DNA of 64,000 nt. Source: Nansenia antarctica (taxonomy: Eukaryota; Chordata; Actinopteri; Argentiniformes; Microstomatidae). Position numbers and translations under genes: made by a program. The DNA is taken from the NCBI GenBank assembly GCA_963989245.1, contig OZ022339.1:55283295-55347294 (forward strand), read 5' to 3'. Each line of letters opens with the position of its first letter. The first letter of the stretch is position 1. Below are positions 22,334 to 31,757 of this stretch, piece after piece. The notes beneath the pieces are model-generated. The model saw only the letters and a list, made by a program, of their open reading frames with translations, was not told the DNA's origin and made no database searches.

Positions 22334-22542
22334 TGTGATGTATTCACTGTTGCTATGGTTTTGTTAACGCTATGCATCCTGGGTATACGCTATGCATCCT
22401 GGGTATTTAAGATGCCATGTTGTTCTGTGAGTTTGATCTAACGTGGGGCTCCACAGTAGAGAACAATAAATACTCAAGTTACAACCGTTGTCTGAGTAGT
22501 ACATGTTATACAGGTGAGGTTCATAGTCCTCAGGATATAACA
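22334..22542 (+). repeat. 3' LTR
   Basis: 209 bases, no difference seen from the 5' LTR by eye. Followed by the AAAAC duplication. Confidence 0.95.
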
Positions 22543-22582
22543 AAAACAAACAGAATATGATGTTTATATCTCCTTGTTTCAG

Positions 22583-24200
22583 ACGATGAGACAACTGAGA
22601 ACTCCTGGCCAGCCAGGAATCTTGAGGAACAAGATTCGACGACATGAGACGTCCAGGAGCTCACTGAAAAGGGTGGACAGGATTTGCTTGGAAATTTGGT
22701 GAGAGCTGTGTCAGAGACTGTGTTGGCTGAGACAGATGCTGTATTCAGAACAGCATACTATCTTGCAAAGATGAACCGACCTTTCACTGACCATGATGAT
22801 CTCATTGAGCTTCAGGGAAAAAATGGTGTCAACATGGGTACTAGTCTGCACTCAAGGTACAGTTCCACAAAAATTGTGGAACATATAGCAATTGATATAG
22901 TACAGGTACCAAACAACGAAAATTTGGGAGGGGGGGCTCCCCTGGTGCTAGGAAAAAAAAAAAAAGAAGGGAAAAGAGCTGGTTTACATAAATAAAGGCT
23001 ATGTACACTATCCACTATACTATGCTATACAAATAAAACACTGTGCTGTACTCTATGCTATGCTATACCTATTCTAACATTTCCTATCTCTGAACCTTAT
23101 GTACCCGAGGGTTGTCATATTGCACATAGTGTTATTGCACATTCATTTAAAGTGTCGCAGTTTGCAGGTTTGAAATGTTCACAGTTGTGTTTCAGTGTTG
23201 CACTTGATTTCAATCTAGTAGCTGCCATCAAATTGTCTAGATTTTCCAGGGCCTAGAACCTAGGTCTTTGCTGTGTTCAGGGCCTGAATGGCCCTGGGGT
23301 AGAAGCTGAGCTTCAGTCTGTTTGTCCTTGCGAACATGGTCCTGAACCGCCTGTCCGAGGGCAGCCGAGCAAAGTGTTCGTACCCAGGGTGGGATGGGTC
23401 TCTGGAGATCTTGGAGGCCTTCCTGAGGCAGCGTGTGTTGTACAGCTCTTCCAGAGAGGGGAGGGGGGCAAGCAAGTAAGTTGGGGGGCAAGCAAGTTGT
23501 CTGTTCTCATTGACGAGGCTACATCTCTCAGCCACAAATCTGCCATGATTGTCAGCCTGAAAGCCTCAGTAGATGGAGCTACTCCTGATTTTTTGTTCCT
23601 GGAGCTGGTTGAGCTGGAGAGCCAAAGGGCAGAGGGCATAGAAGAAGCTCTACTGAGCTGTTTGGACATTGCAGGCTTCAGTGAAGAGTGGCTTCAAAAG
23701 AACTGGGTCTCATTTATTTCTGATGGAGCAAGTGTCATGTTAGGCAAGAAGTCTGGTGTGGCAACCAGGCTGACTGCAAGGTACCCTAACCTCTTCACAT
23801 GGCACTGCATGAACCACCGTTTGGAACTGGCTGTATCTGATGCTGTGGATGAGGTTCAGGCAATCAACCACTTCAAAGCGTTCATGGAGAAGATCCACAA
23901 TCTCTACAGTCAGTCTAATAAACATTCATGGGAGCTTCTGGAAGCAGCACAAGAAGTGGGCTCACAAGTCCTGAAAATTGGCAGAGTTTTAAGTACACGA
24001 TGGGTGGCCAGCAGCTTCTGTTCTGTACAGGCTGTGTGGAGGTCGTATGAAGCACTCAACAGGCACTTTGAAAATGCTGCAGAAGACCAAACAAGAAACA
24101 GCAAAGAGAGACAAACTTACAGAGGCCTGGCACGTCGTATGCAAAGCAAGGAATTCCTGTGTGACCTTGGACTCATGTATGATGCACTGTCTGAACTTGT
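22583..24200 (+). pseudogene. KIAA1586-like hAT transposase, core, interrupted
   Basis: After acceptor ...TTTCAG the exon reads DDETTENSW... but meets a TGA near 22645. Beyond it, in another frame, come FRTAYYLAKMNRPF and HSRYSSTKIVEHIA. A reversed LINE tail intervenes (about 22885-23468), then SVLIDEATSLSHKSAM, FISDGASVMLGKKSG, WHCMNHRLELAVSDAVDEV, GRVLSTRWVASSF and LGLMYDALSEL. These are the hAT RNase-H-like catalytic core and its insertion domain. The early stop and two insertions make the copy inactive. TTCCACAA-AAA-TTGTGGAA at 22863-22881 is a perfect short palindrome next to the LINE junction. Confidence 0.8.
22885..23468 (-). mobile_element. L2/Rex1-like LINE 3' tail, reversed, nested
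   Basis: The minus strand matches the 3' end of the LINE at 1050-2745: LPSLEELYNTRCLRKASKIS, then FYPRAIQALNTAKT, then the A/T-rich UTR and GGTACCTGTACTAT. It is 5'-truncated at about 23468. A short duplication (GGGGGCAAGCAAGT twice, 23464-23492) flanks the truncation point and may be the target-site duplication or part of it. Confidence 0.85.
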
Positions 24201-24204
24201 GCTT

Positions 24205-24808
24205 GCATACCAGGCAGCTAAAGGGACAGCCCCTGCCTACCTGAAGGAAATGGTAACCCCCCAAACCCCTGCCCGCTCACTCCGTTCCTCCACCTCGGCT
24301 GGCCGACTGGCCCCACCTCCTCTACACAGCAGTCGGGCTGCCCGATCACGTCTCTTCACAACACTGGCTCCCCGCTGGTGGAATGAGCTCCCCACGGCTG
24401 TCAGAACGGCAGAGTCACTACCCATCTTCCGTCGTAGACTGAAGACCCATCTCTTCAGGTTACATCTTAACTGCTCCTCCTGAGACATCTTCTGACCCTC
24501 ACCACTACGTCTCCTAAAGACACCCGCTTTCCCCTCTACTGTGTCCCTAAGAACTTCTATTGCCCCCCTTGTACTGTTTCTCAGTTTCTCCAGTAATAAA
24601 AAAATAAAAATAAATATTAAAAAAGTTTTAGTAGAAGGCGATAATAGGGAGAAGGTTTTTCCTTCTATCAGTGGCCCCGGGCCCGAGCTAGAGTACTCTT
24701 CCTGCAACGAATAGTGGACTGCTGATTCACATGCTTAGTATTCAAATGTATTGATTGTAAGTCGCTTTGGAATAAGGCGTCTGCTAAATGCCAAAAATGT
24801 AAATGTAA
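24205..24808 (+). mobile_element. UnaL2-like LINE 3' tail, nested
   Basis: Encodes TPARSLRSSTSAGRLAPPP and FTTLAPRWWNELPTAVRTAE followed by FRRRLKTHLF, the C-terminal end of L2-group proteins. An A-rich UTR follows, then the tail GTCGCTTTGGAATAAGGCGT...TGCTAAATGCC with AAATGTAAATGTAAA at the end, the (TGTAA)-type terminus of UnaL2/UnaSINE elements. The hAT protein resumes right after it at 24809. Confidence 0.85.
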
Positions 24809-25510
24809 AACGTGCAACCCTATCTCAGCAACTCCAGGCCCATTCAACCACACTCTTGAGAGCAAACCAGCTTCTGAAGCGCACCATCAGAGTGCTGGCA
24901 ACATTCAAAGACACCCCAGGAGAAAAAACAGAGGAGGCACTGACAGCACTGGGTTTGGGACATTTGGGATCAGTTCCCCTGGAGTCAAATGCAAAGCTCA
25001 CACCAATCAATGCAAAGCAGTTCCTCCAAAGTCTCATCAACAACATGGAGAAGCGCCTCTCATTTGAAGGTGAAATGCTTCTTGATCTCAATGTTCTGGA
25101 TACAGGAAACTGGCCATCAACACCTGGCATACGGCATGGTGAGACACAGGTAAAGCGACTGTGCAGGCGGTTCAATCTTTGTGAAGCGCAAGCAGTTAAT
25201 GGTATGAGAGATTTCCTTGAGCACCCAGACAGTGAGCCTGAAAGCCTAAAGCCACTCATACGATGCATGCAGACCATCCCTTGCAGCACTGCCGAATGTG
25301 AAAGGGGCTTCAGTCTCATGAACAATAAATATGCACGGACAAGAGATCTACACTGTTGTTGTCCAATGTCAGTCATTTGATGATGATCAGCATCAATGGG
25401 CCCCCTGTAATACTTTTTGAGCCAAGGAAGTACATCACAACATGGTTGAGAAGCCATCGTTCTGCCACACAAGCAAGGAGGCAATGCAAACCTCAGATGG
25501 CCGAGTACAA
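24809..25510 (+). pseudogene. KIAA1586-like hAT transposase, C-terminal part
   Basis: Resumes with LSQQLQAHSTTLLRANQLLK and continues through DTGNWPS and VKRLCRRFNLCE to the dimerisation motif CMQTIPCSTAECERGFSLMN. After a shift near 25350 the end is recognisable as MMISINGPPVI, WLRSHRSATQARR and YKHIWKAL, finishing at about 25510. Family C termini carry the same W-L-x-x-HRSAT motif. Confidence 0.8.
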
Positions 25511-25569
25511 GCATATTTGGAAAGCTTTGTAGACTACCAGGCTGTTTGTTTTTTTCTTATTTGAAGCGT

Positions 25570-25650
25570 TTGACTTGTAGCAGTTCTTGTAGCAGTTCTT
25601 GTGGCAGTTCTTGTAGCAGTTCTTGTGGCAGTTCTTGTAACAGTTCTTTC
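25570..25650. repeat. 12-base minisatellite
   Basis: Six near-perfect copies of GTAGCAGTTCTT/GTGGCAGTTCTT. Confidence 0.9.
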
Positions 25651-25679
25651 TTTCTTGCATTTAAGCTGAGAGTACATAG

Positions 25680-25880
25680 TAGGGGTGTAACGGATCACCT
25701 AACTCACGGATCGGATCGTGTCACGGTTTTTGAGTCACGGATCGGATCATTTTTCGGATCAACACAAAACATTTACATTTTTATAAAAACTGCTTTTTCC
25801 TTTAATTCTGTAAAAACACCACTTTTATTATGTGAAAAACCAACAACATTCAAGATTTCAAAACTGGTAATATATATACA

Positions 25881-25951
<71 letters not shown>

Positions 25952-26546
25952 CACATTCTACACTCAAACATTACATATTATACTGAAATACACATTCAAC
26001 TTAAATGATGCAATATGAGAGAGGGAGGCGCCTGGTTGCAGCAGTGAATCACTGGGCTCTTTATAGCAGACGAATAAACATGTTTTATGCCACTTTTAAC
26101 TAAATAATAAAGTGAACACTTATTTTGAACATGGTATGAAAAAAATGCCTACATTATCAGAAGTTGTCGAGCTACCTTTTTCATGCCTCCCGTCATAATT
26201 GACAGAGAAGCCTGGATCTGACGTCATAAAGGGACCAAGTAATTTGATTGGACAAGAGGCATTCCTTGAATGCTGATCAGATTACAGAGCGAATTTACGA
26301 ACGCAGCCTTGTTGTTGTGGATTTTTCTCGCATTATCAACCTATCATTGCGCTTTAGAGTAAAACAAAGCACGCAACTGTCGCGTCTATCTTTTCATGGC
26401 AACTCTACATTGTGATTTACAAGAAATATTAACTAATATTAAGTAATATTATTACTTGTTAAAATTGTGCAATTGATCCGCGGAACACATGCGTGCCGTA
26501 CCGTGGAGGGCGATTCGTACACCCCTAGCGATTCGTTACACCCCTA
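25680..26546. mobile_element. hAT-type MITE with TAGGGGTGTAACG ends
   Basis: Left end TAGGGGTGTAACGGATC; right end CGTTACACCCCTA at 26534-26546, with a second partial end (CGTACACCCCTA) at 26516-26527. It contains a long (AT)n run at about 25868-25946. No transposase. An internal segment (26217-26309) recurs at 38885-38974. No clear TSD. Confidence 0.75.
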
Positions 26547-27013
26547 GTGTTCTTAGAATGAAACGGTGTGTTTGGTAGTGTGTTCTTAGAATGAAACAGT
26601 GTGTTTGGTAGTGTGTTCTTAGAATGAAACCGTGTGTTTGGTAGTGTGTTCTTAGAATGAAACAGTGTGTTTGGTAGTGTTTCCTAAGATAGAATGAAAC
26701 AGTGTGTTTGGTAGTGTATTCTTAGAATGAAACAGTGTGTTTGGTAGTGTGTTCTTAGAATGAAACAGTGTGTTTGGTAGTGTGTTCTTAGAATGAAACA
26801 GTGTGTTTGGTAGTGTTTCCTAAGATAGAATGAAACAGTGTGTTTGGTAGTGTGTTCTTAGAATGAAACAGTGTGTTTGGTACTGTGTTCTTAGAATGAA
26901 ACAGTGTGTTTGGTAGTGTGTTCTTAGAATGAAACAGTGTGTTTGGTAGTGTGTTCTTAGAATGAAACCGTGTGTTTGGTAGTGTTTCCTAAGATAGAAT
27001 GATGCAGTGTGTG
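26547..27013. repeat. 33-base minisatellite, about 14 units
   Basis: The unit is GTGTTCTTAGAATGAAAC plus AGTGTGTTTGGTAGT. Units 5, 9 and 14 are a 37-base variant beginning GTTTCCTAAGATAGAATG, so two unit types alternate in a higher-order pattern. It directly abuts the MITE end. Confidence 0.95.
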
Positions 27014-27142
27014 AGTGAATTACCTGTTGTGTTAGTCATTAATCAATAATTAGAATAATAGTACAGCTGTAATTACCTAAATGACCTTCTCTAATGAAAA
27101 CCATCTCTCTTTATTGGCCAGTACAGGAACTCATTTATAAAG

Positions 27143-27265
27143 AGGTTAGAGATGCCATTTAGCTGACACTTTTATCCAAAGCGACTTACATAGCAGGGAA
27201 TTTTATCAAACCCACAACCTGAGCAATGTTAGCGCCGTGCTCGACCACCTGAGCCACAGAGGACC
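27143..27265 (-). mobile_element. tRNA SINE with UnaL2-type tail
   Basis: On the minus strand a tRNA-like head (GTGGCTCAGGTGGTCGAGC and GGTTGTGGGTTTGAT) is followed by TAAGTCGCTTTGGATAAAAG and TGTCAGCTAAATGG. The tail matches the 3' end of the LINE piece at 24760-24800, as expected of a SINE mobilised by an UnaL2-like LINE. Confidence 0.8.
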
Positions 27266-27589
27266 AGAGGAGGAGGTGGTTGTCGGAGGCTCTGTTGAGT
27301 CCTCAACCTTCGATGGTTTTGTGCTCCTTTGTCCTTGTGTCCTTGAAAAAAATGCTCACATCAGAAGAAAAGAAAGAAATCGTAAAAGATAAAAGTTGTC
27401 TGTTACATCTTTTATATTTCACATTCTCTCACTCAGACACACATACACGTGAAGACACAGGCACAGGCTCTCTCTTTCTCGCGCACAGCACAGCGCGAGA
27501 GAAATAAGCCTTTGATAGTCAGGTCTCACCGTCTCCAGACCTCCAGGTGTATTGTTAGTGGTTTCCTGTGGGTTATCTCCTTGGTGCTG

Positions 27590-27810
27590 ACTCATGCTGA
27601 CTTTTCCCCCCTACTCTGCTGTGCTTACTCCCTCCTTTTCTTTCTCTGCCTCTCCCGCTTTCTCTGATCTATTGCTTACACTGTCCCCCCACCCCCCACC
27701 TCCTCTCCCCCCTCCTCTCTCCCCCCAACCCCCTCTCTCCCTCCTCCATACTTTCCCCTTCCTCTCCTCCCTCACCCCCCCTTCCTCTCCTCCCCCCCAC
27801 CCTCCTCCAG
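27590..27810 (+). other. Long pyrimidine tract before lrpap1 exon
   Basis: About 220 bases of nearly pure C/T ending in the acceptor CTCCTCCAG. It is an unusually long polypyrimidine tract for a splice acceptor. Open frames across it are composition artefacts. Confidence 0.8.
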
Positions 27811-27893
27811 AGTTCAAAGAGCCCAGGGTGATAGAGCTGTGGGAGATGGCCAGACGAGCTAACCTGAGTGAGGATGAGCTGGACTCTCTCAAG
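27811..27893 (+). CDS. lrpap1: lrpap1, third-last coding exon
   Basis: LRPAP1 (RAP) is an ER chaperone that binds LDL-receptor-family proteins and blocks premature ligand binding during their export. This exon reads EFKEPRVIELWEMARRANLS followed by EDELDSLK, matching the start of RAP domain 3 (EPRV-x-x-LW...ANL). It begins after CTCCTCCAG in codon phase 1 and ends at donor GTGAGT. Upstream exons were not found in this window; the preceding 10 kb is filled with transposons, so they may lie further 5', outside the window. Confidence 0.9.
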
Positions 27894-28254
27894 GTGAGTT
27901 CCTGCTTCTTTCTCGACTGCTGACACATGCTCTCACCTCTGGACTGTTTTTTAACCAATGCCAAGTGAAGCAAAGATTAGTCTCGAGGTTCAAGAAAATA
28001 CCATGGCCCCAATTCAATCAGTTCCGGCCCCGTAGGTTCACTCAGTGTTAAGAGGTGGAGTTAGCATCCATGTTCAGTGACAATGTCTGTAGGGGGAACA
28101 GCTTATGGGGCGTGTCCGTTTTAACATAGCTAACACTTCCCATAGACCTACAGCGTTAACATCAAGTGAACCTGCAGTGATCTTCATACTTTCATCATGA
28201 AGTCTTGTGCCTTGTTTCCTCTAAGTGTAGCATGGTGTATCTCATCCTCTTCTT

Positions 28255-28310
28255 TTGTGTGTGTGTGTGTGTGTGTATGTGTGTGCGTCTGTCTGTCTGT
28301 CTGTCTGTCC
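28255..28310. repeat. (TG)n and (TCTG)n microsatellite
   Basis: TG run followed by five TCTG units, ending about 12 bases before an lrpap1 splice acceptor. Confidence 0.95.
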
Positions 28311-28322
28311 TCCCTCCACCAG

Positions 28323-28499
28323 GAGGAGCTGAAGCACTTTGAGACAAAGGTGGAGAAGCACAGCCATTACCAGGAGCAGCTGGAGCTGTCCCACCAGAAG
28401 CTGCGTCACGTGGAGGCGCTGGGTGACCAGGACCACATCCAGAGGAACCAGGAGAAGTACAACAACCTGGAGGAGAAGACCCGAGAGATGGGCTACAAG
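28323..28499 (+). CDS. lrpap1: lrpap1, penultimate coding exon
   Basis: A 177-base exon between acceptor CTCCACCAG and donor GTAGAA. It encodes EELKHFETKVEKHSHYQEQL, then HQKLRHVEALGDQDHIQRNQ and EEKTREMGYK. This is the basic, helical, heparin- and receptor-binding part of RAP domain 3. It joins in frame to both neighbours. A (TG)n and (TCTG)n tract lies just upstream at 28255-28310. Confidence 0.92.
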
Positions 28500-28502
28500 G
28501 TA

Positions 28503-28672
28503 GAAGGGAGGGAGGGAGTAAGGAGGAGGGAGAGAGGTAGGGAGTAAGAAAGAGGGAGAGAGGTAGGGAGTAAGGAGGAGGTAGAGAAGGAGGTAGGGAG
28601 TAAGAAGGAGGGAGAGAGGTAGGGAATAAGAAGGAGGGAGAGAGGTAGAGAGTAAGAAGGAGGTAGGGAGTA
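28503..28672. repeat. Purine-rich GGGAGTAAGAAGGAGGGAGAG array
   Basis: Imperfect tandem units of GGGAGTAAGAAGGAGGGAGA type. The array continues after the MITE at 29500-29700, so the MITE landed inside it. Confidence 0.9.
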
Positions 28673-29498
28673 AAGCCCAATTTATACTTCTGCGTCGAAT
28701 TTACGCGCGGCTACGCCGTAGCCTACGCAAGGGCTCTCCCAGTTTATAGTTCTGCGTTGGTCGGTCCGCGTCGCGTTGGTCGGTGTACTCATAGCAGCAT
28801 AATAGCGATCAAAAGCGATGTCTATAATGCATTGAAATGACAGTAAACTAAGATAATAAGATGGTTATCATCATTTTTCAAATCTTTATTAATAAGTAAT
28901 TACGTCATGACTTCCGCATTTACGAGAGTCGGAATGTGACGCTACCAAGCGGACCAATCACATTTCTTATAGATAACTTTCCATTAAATATGTCTAGCAT
29001 AAATATCATTGAACAGCCATGGGGCTCCCTGTAACTAATCATTTATCTAAATAAACAGGATTGTACATCTCGTAAATGTGAATCGCACTATTTATAGGAA
29101 GGCTGTGCCTGATAGGGCGCTCCGTTGGAACGGTGTACTCAAAGCGGCATAATAGCGATTTTTTTTGTTATGCTTGTTGTAAATACAAGTTCTATGATGC
29201 ATTGAAATGACATTAAACTAAGATAATACGATGGTTATCATAATTTTCCAAATCGTTATTAATAAGTAATTACAGAAAAAGTAAATAACATTTCTGTCAT
29301 GGCTTCCGCATTTTGGCCTACGAGAGAGTCGGAATCATGTGCTACCAAGCGGACCAATCGCAGTGCTTACGGTTGCGTAGGCACTGCCGCGTAGTTACAT
29401 TTTGAGAGAGGTGCGCATCAGCCGCAGAGGCTGCGGGCCTACGCAAGCTACGGCGTAGGCTACGCCGTCGATTTTACGCAGAAGTATAAATTAGGCTT
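28673..29498. mobile_element. 826-bp MITE in lrpap1 intron
   Basis: Ends are AAGCCCAATTTATACTTCTG and CAGAAGTATAAATTAGGCTT, extended by CTACGCCGTAGCCTACGC-type palindromic sequence, with TA on both sides (28671-28672 and 29499-29500). Inside is an imperfect direct duplication: about 28785-28970 recurs at about 29139-29365 (shared GCATTGAAATGACA and GCTACCAAGCGGACCAATC). No coding sequence. Superfamily uncertain: a TA duplication fits Tc1/mariner or ISL2EU-type elements. Confidence 0.85.
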
Positions 29499-29811
29499 TA
29501 GGAGGGCGAGGGAGGGAGGGGGTAGGGAGTAAGAAGGTAGGAGGTGCAGGAAGGGTGGGCAGGCAGGGGTCGAGTGGATCGTCTAATTAAGTCAGTCGGG
29601 GGGGAGGAAGGAGATGCAGGGAGGAGGAGGTGGGTGGGCGGTCGGTCTTCTCACTAAGTCAGGGGGGAGGGAGGGGGATCCTACAAGGTAGGGGGTATGA
29701 GGGGCTAGAATGTAAGAAATGCATGACGTGTGTGTTTATGCTCATCCACATCATAAACATCTCATCACGTCAGAGAAGGAATACTAATGTAAAACTCTGT
29801 CTTTGCCTCAG

Positions 29812-29880
29812 ATGAAGAAACACATGCAGGACCTAACCAGCAAGATCTCTCGCAACGGACTCAACCGCAATGAGCTCTGA
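29812..29880 (+). CDS. lrpap1: lrpap1, last coding exon with ER-retention tail
   Basis: Follows acceptor TTTGCCTCAG and reads MKKHMQDLTSKISRNGLNRN plus EL and TGA. The C-terminal RNEL corresponds to the HNEL ER-retrieval signal of mammalian RAP. The exon joins in frame to the previous one (...MGYK|MKKHM). Confidence 0.92.
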   Translation: MKKHMQDLTSKISRNGLNRNEL

Positions 29881-31045
29881 GAGTCTTCATCCCCCCCTCA
29901 TCTTCATCTCAACAAAGGCAGCAAGAACTGCTAAGCTGCCTTTTGTCGTTGTACCCCATAGAGATATATGACTAGAGAAAGCACTGGCAATTTTCACCGT
30001 TCATTATAGCTGTGACAGCATGAGGAGCGCCATGTAGTCAACTTGGGTGGGACTTCCTAGGAGAAGCTGGGAAGGCATCAGCCAATTGGATCAGCGCATG
30101 GTCTTCTTCAATAGGATTCTCAATTGTAAATGGCTTTAAGGTGAATGATCCCTTGACTACTGATGCCAATTAGTGACTGAGCTGAGACACTGGAGCTGTG
30201 AATCACCTACGTTTGATCACAAAAGATGAAGTAAAATTAAGTTGAGTACATGGCGCTCTGAATATAAGCACAGTTCATTTAGGGGAGTGTGCCCTCTAGT
30301 GGTTATAGATCTATGGTGTACCCGCACACACTTTTCCTCCACGTTCCTCTTGTAGACCACTCTGTAAAGGAATCTGTTTTTTCTATGTACATTTCATGCG
30401 TGATTTTTTTTTTTGCATGGTACGTTCAATGATGATGATGATGACTATGATTAAGCCCAAAGCAGTACAGTGTTTCCCACAGGATTTGGTGAGACTGAGG
30501 GGGGGGGGGGGGGTAAATCGGGGGCGGCGATGCTCACATAAATTTTTTTATTTTGGTTGCTACAGTCTAGATAATTAATGGGAAACACTGCATAGTATTG
30601 ATTGCTTGTAAATACTGTATGTATAGCTTTTTTTTATAATTACTGTGTGTACTCATTGTGATGAGTCCTTGACCCCAGTCAAATGTATACATATGTCTGC
30701 TGTTATTAATCCATGTTACTGTAAATGAACGAATCAGTGAATAACAAATGGAATAACAAGGTGTACTCACGTTGGTCAAGATGATACGGGCACATGGGTG
30801 AAGTCTACTCTGAATTTGAATCTCATGATGGACAAAAGATAGCATAAGCCGATTAAGACAAAGAAAACCACACAGGCCTGCCTCACAGCTGGTGAATGAG
30901 TGGTATCCTGGTAAAGCCTGACTCTTCTTCCTCCCAACATTGTGTTCCTCCCAGCACAGATCTCCTGGTGGTTATTTCCCATACTAAAAGCAGACCATAG
31001 GTCCATGGTTGTATATTTTTCTGCAAGTCTGAAGAATAAAGCAGC
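29881..31045 (+). other. lrpap1 3' UTR and downstream
   Basis: No coding sequence recognised. A candidate polyadenylation signal AATAAA lies at about 31034. A small hAT-like MITE is embedded at 30468-30591. Confidence 0.5.
30468..30591. mobile_element. Small hAT-like MITE
   Basis: Starts CAGTGTTTCCCACAGGATTT and ends AATGGGAAACACTG, giving 11-base terminal repeats. It contains an 18-base G run. The flanks do not form a clear 8-base duplication. Confidence 0.6.
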
Positions 31046-31186
31046 CACTAGGATTGTAAGTAAAAAAAAATCTTTTTTCTTTTTAAGTAAGTAAAGGTTA
31101 ATTTATAGCTGCTGGGTGTAGCATGGTATTCTGCCCACAAGATGGAGTCATTCTCAAGAGGCTGCATTGCAGGATCAGTGTTCATC

Positions 31187-31757
31187 TTCACTGAACACAA
31201 ATATAAACGCAACACTTTAAACACAACAATAAAAGGCCACTCTAAAATGTGCAGTTTTATCACACAACGCCACAGATGTCGCAAGTATTGAGGGAGCGTG
31301 CAATTGGCATGCTGACTGCAGAAATGTCCACCAGAGCTGTTGCCCATGAATTTAATGTTAATTTCTCTACCAAAGGCATTTCTGAGAAGGCTTATGGTAG
31401 AGAAATGAAACATTCACATAGGCAACAGCTCTGGTGGACATTCCTGTCAACTGCATGCTTCCTCAACTTACAACATCTGTGGCATTGTGCTGTGTGATAA
31501 AACTGCACATTTTAGAGTGGCCTTTTATTGTGACAAGGCACAGCTGTGCAATAATCATGGTGTCTAATCAGCATCTGCCACACCTCAGTGTCAGGTGGAT
31601 GGATTATCTCAGCGAAGGAGAAGTGCTCACTAACACAGATTTAAACAAAATTGTGAACACAAGAGAAATACATGTGTACATAGAAAAGGTCTTTGATTTC
31701 AACTTGAGAACAATTGTAGCAAAAACAAGTTGGATTTATATTTTTGCTCAGTGTAAT
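31187..31757. mobile_element. Fold-back Tc1/mariner-like element
   Basis: Ends CACTGAACACAAATATAAACG and GATTTATATTTTTGCTCAGTG, followed by TA at the right. Between them are two long arms, about 31229-31380 and 31386-31529, which are reverse complements (GGCCACTCTAAAATGTGCAG in the left, CTGCACATTTTAGAGTGGCC in the right). They flank a very short loop. The RNA or single strand would form a hairpin with arms of about 145-150 bases. No transposase. Confidence 0.85.

Larger units (their letters stand above)
17750..22542 (+). mobile_element. Ty3/gypsy LTR retrotransposon, very young
   Basis: Two 209-base LTRs (17750-17958 and 22334-22542), identical by eye, each TGTGATG...ATAACA. They enclose one long gag-pol frame and are flanked by the 5-base duplication AAAAC (17745-17749 and 22543-22547). 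A primer-binding region starts just after the 5' LTR (TTGGCGACGAGGAC). A polypurine tract, AAGGGGGGAGGAGA, directly precedes the 3' LTR. No envelope gene is present. The gag and pol style (single fused frame, two CCHC knuckles) suggests the Mag-like group, which is inference. Confidence 0.95.
16973..25520 (+). mobile_element. KIAA1586-type hAT transposon carrying three insertions
   Basis: The left end CAGTGGTGTAGTATACGTG at 16973 is hAT-like. The transposase is in pieces: exon 1 (17322-17493), intron, then 22583-22880, 23490-24200 and 24809-25510. The gaps are filled by a Ty3/gypsy element (17750-22542) inside the intron, a reversed L2/Rex1 tail (about 22885-23468) and a UnaL2-like tail (about 24205-24808). 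Removing them restores a collinear protein. The right terminus is not seen. This is the oldest member of the stack. Confidence 0.8.

Noticed and set aside
17750..22542. Possible endogenous retrovirus with envelope
   Set aside because: No third gene, signal peptide or membrane segment between the integrase tail and the 3' LTR; it is an env-less gypsy retrotransposon.
25546..25947. Cys/Ser-repeat and Tyr/Ile-repeat protein
   Set aside because: Encoded by the 12-base minisatellite and (AT)n run; no gene support.
26547..27013. Possible CRISPR-like array
   Set aside because: Units are directly contiguous without unique spacers in a vertebrate genome; it is a minisatellite.
27594..27973. Pro/Ser-rich and Gly/Arg/Glu-rich open frames before the lrpap1 exon
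   Set aside because: Composition artefact of the pyrimidine tract; only the exon part from 27811 is real coding sequence.
28195..28680. Minus-strand Pro/Leu/Ser-rich frame
   Set aside because: Antisense of an lrpap1 exon plus the purine array.
30776..31048. Minus-strand 90-residue frame with a hydrophobic stretch
   Set aside because: No recognised domain or splice support; lies in the presumed lrpap1 3' UTR.
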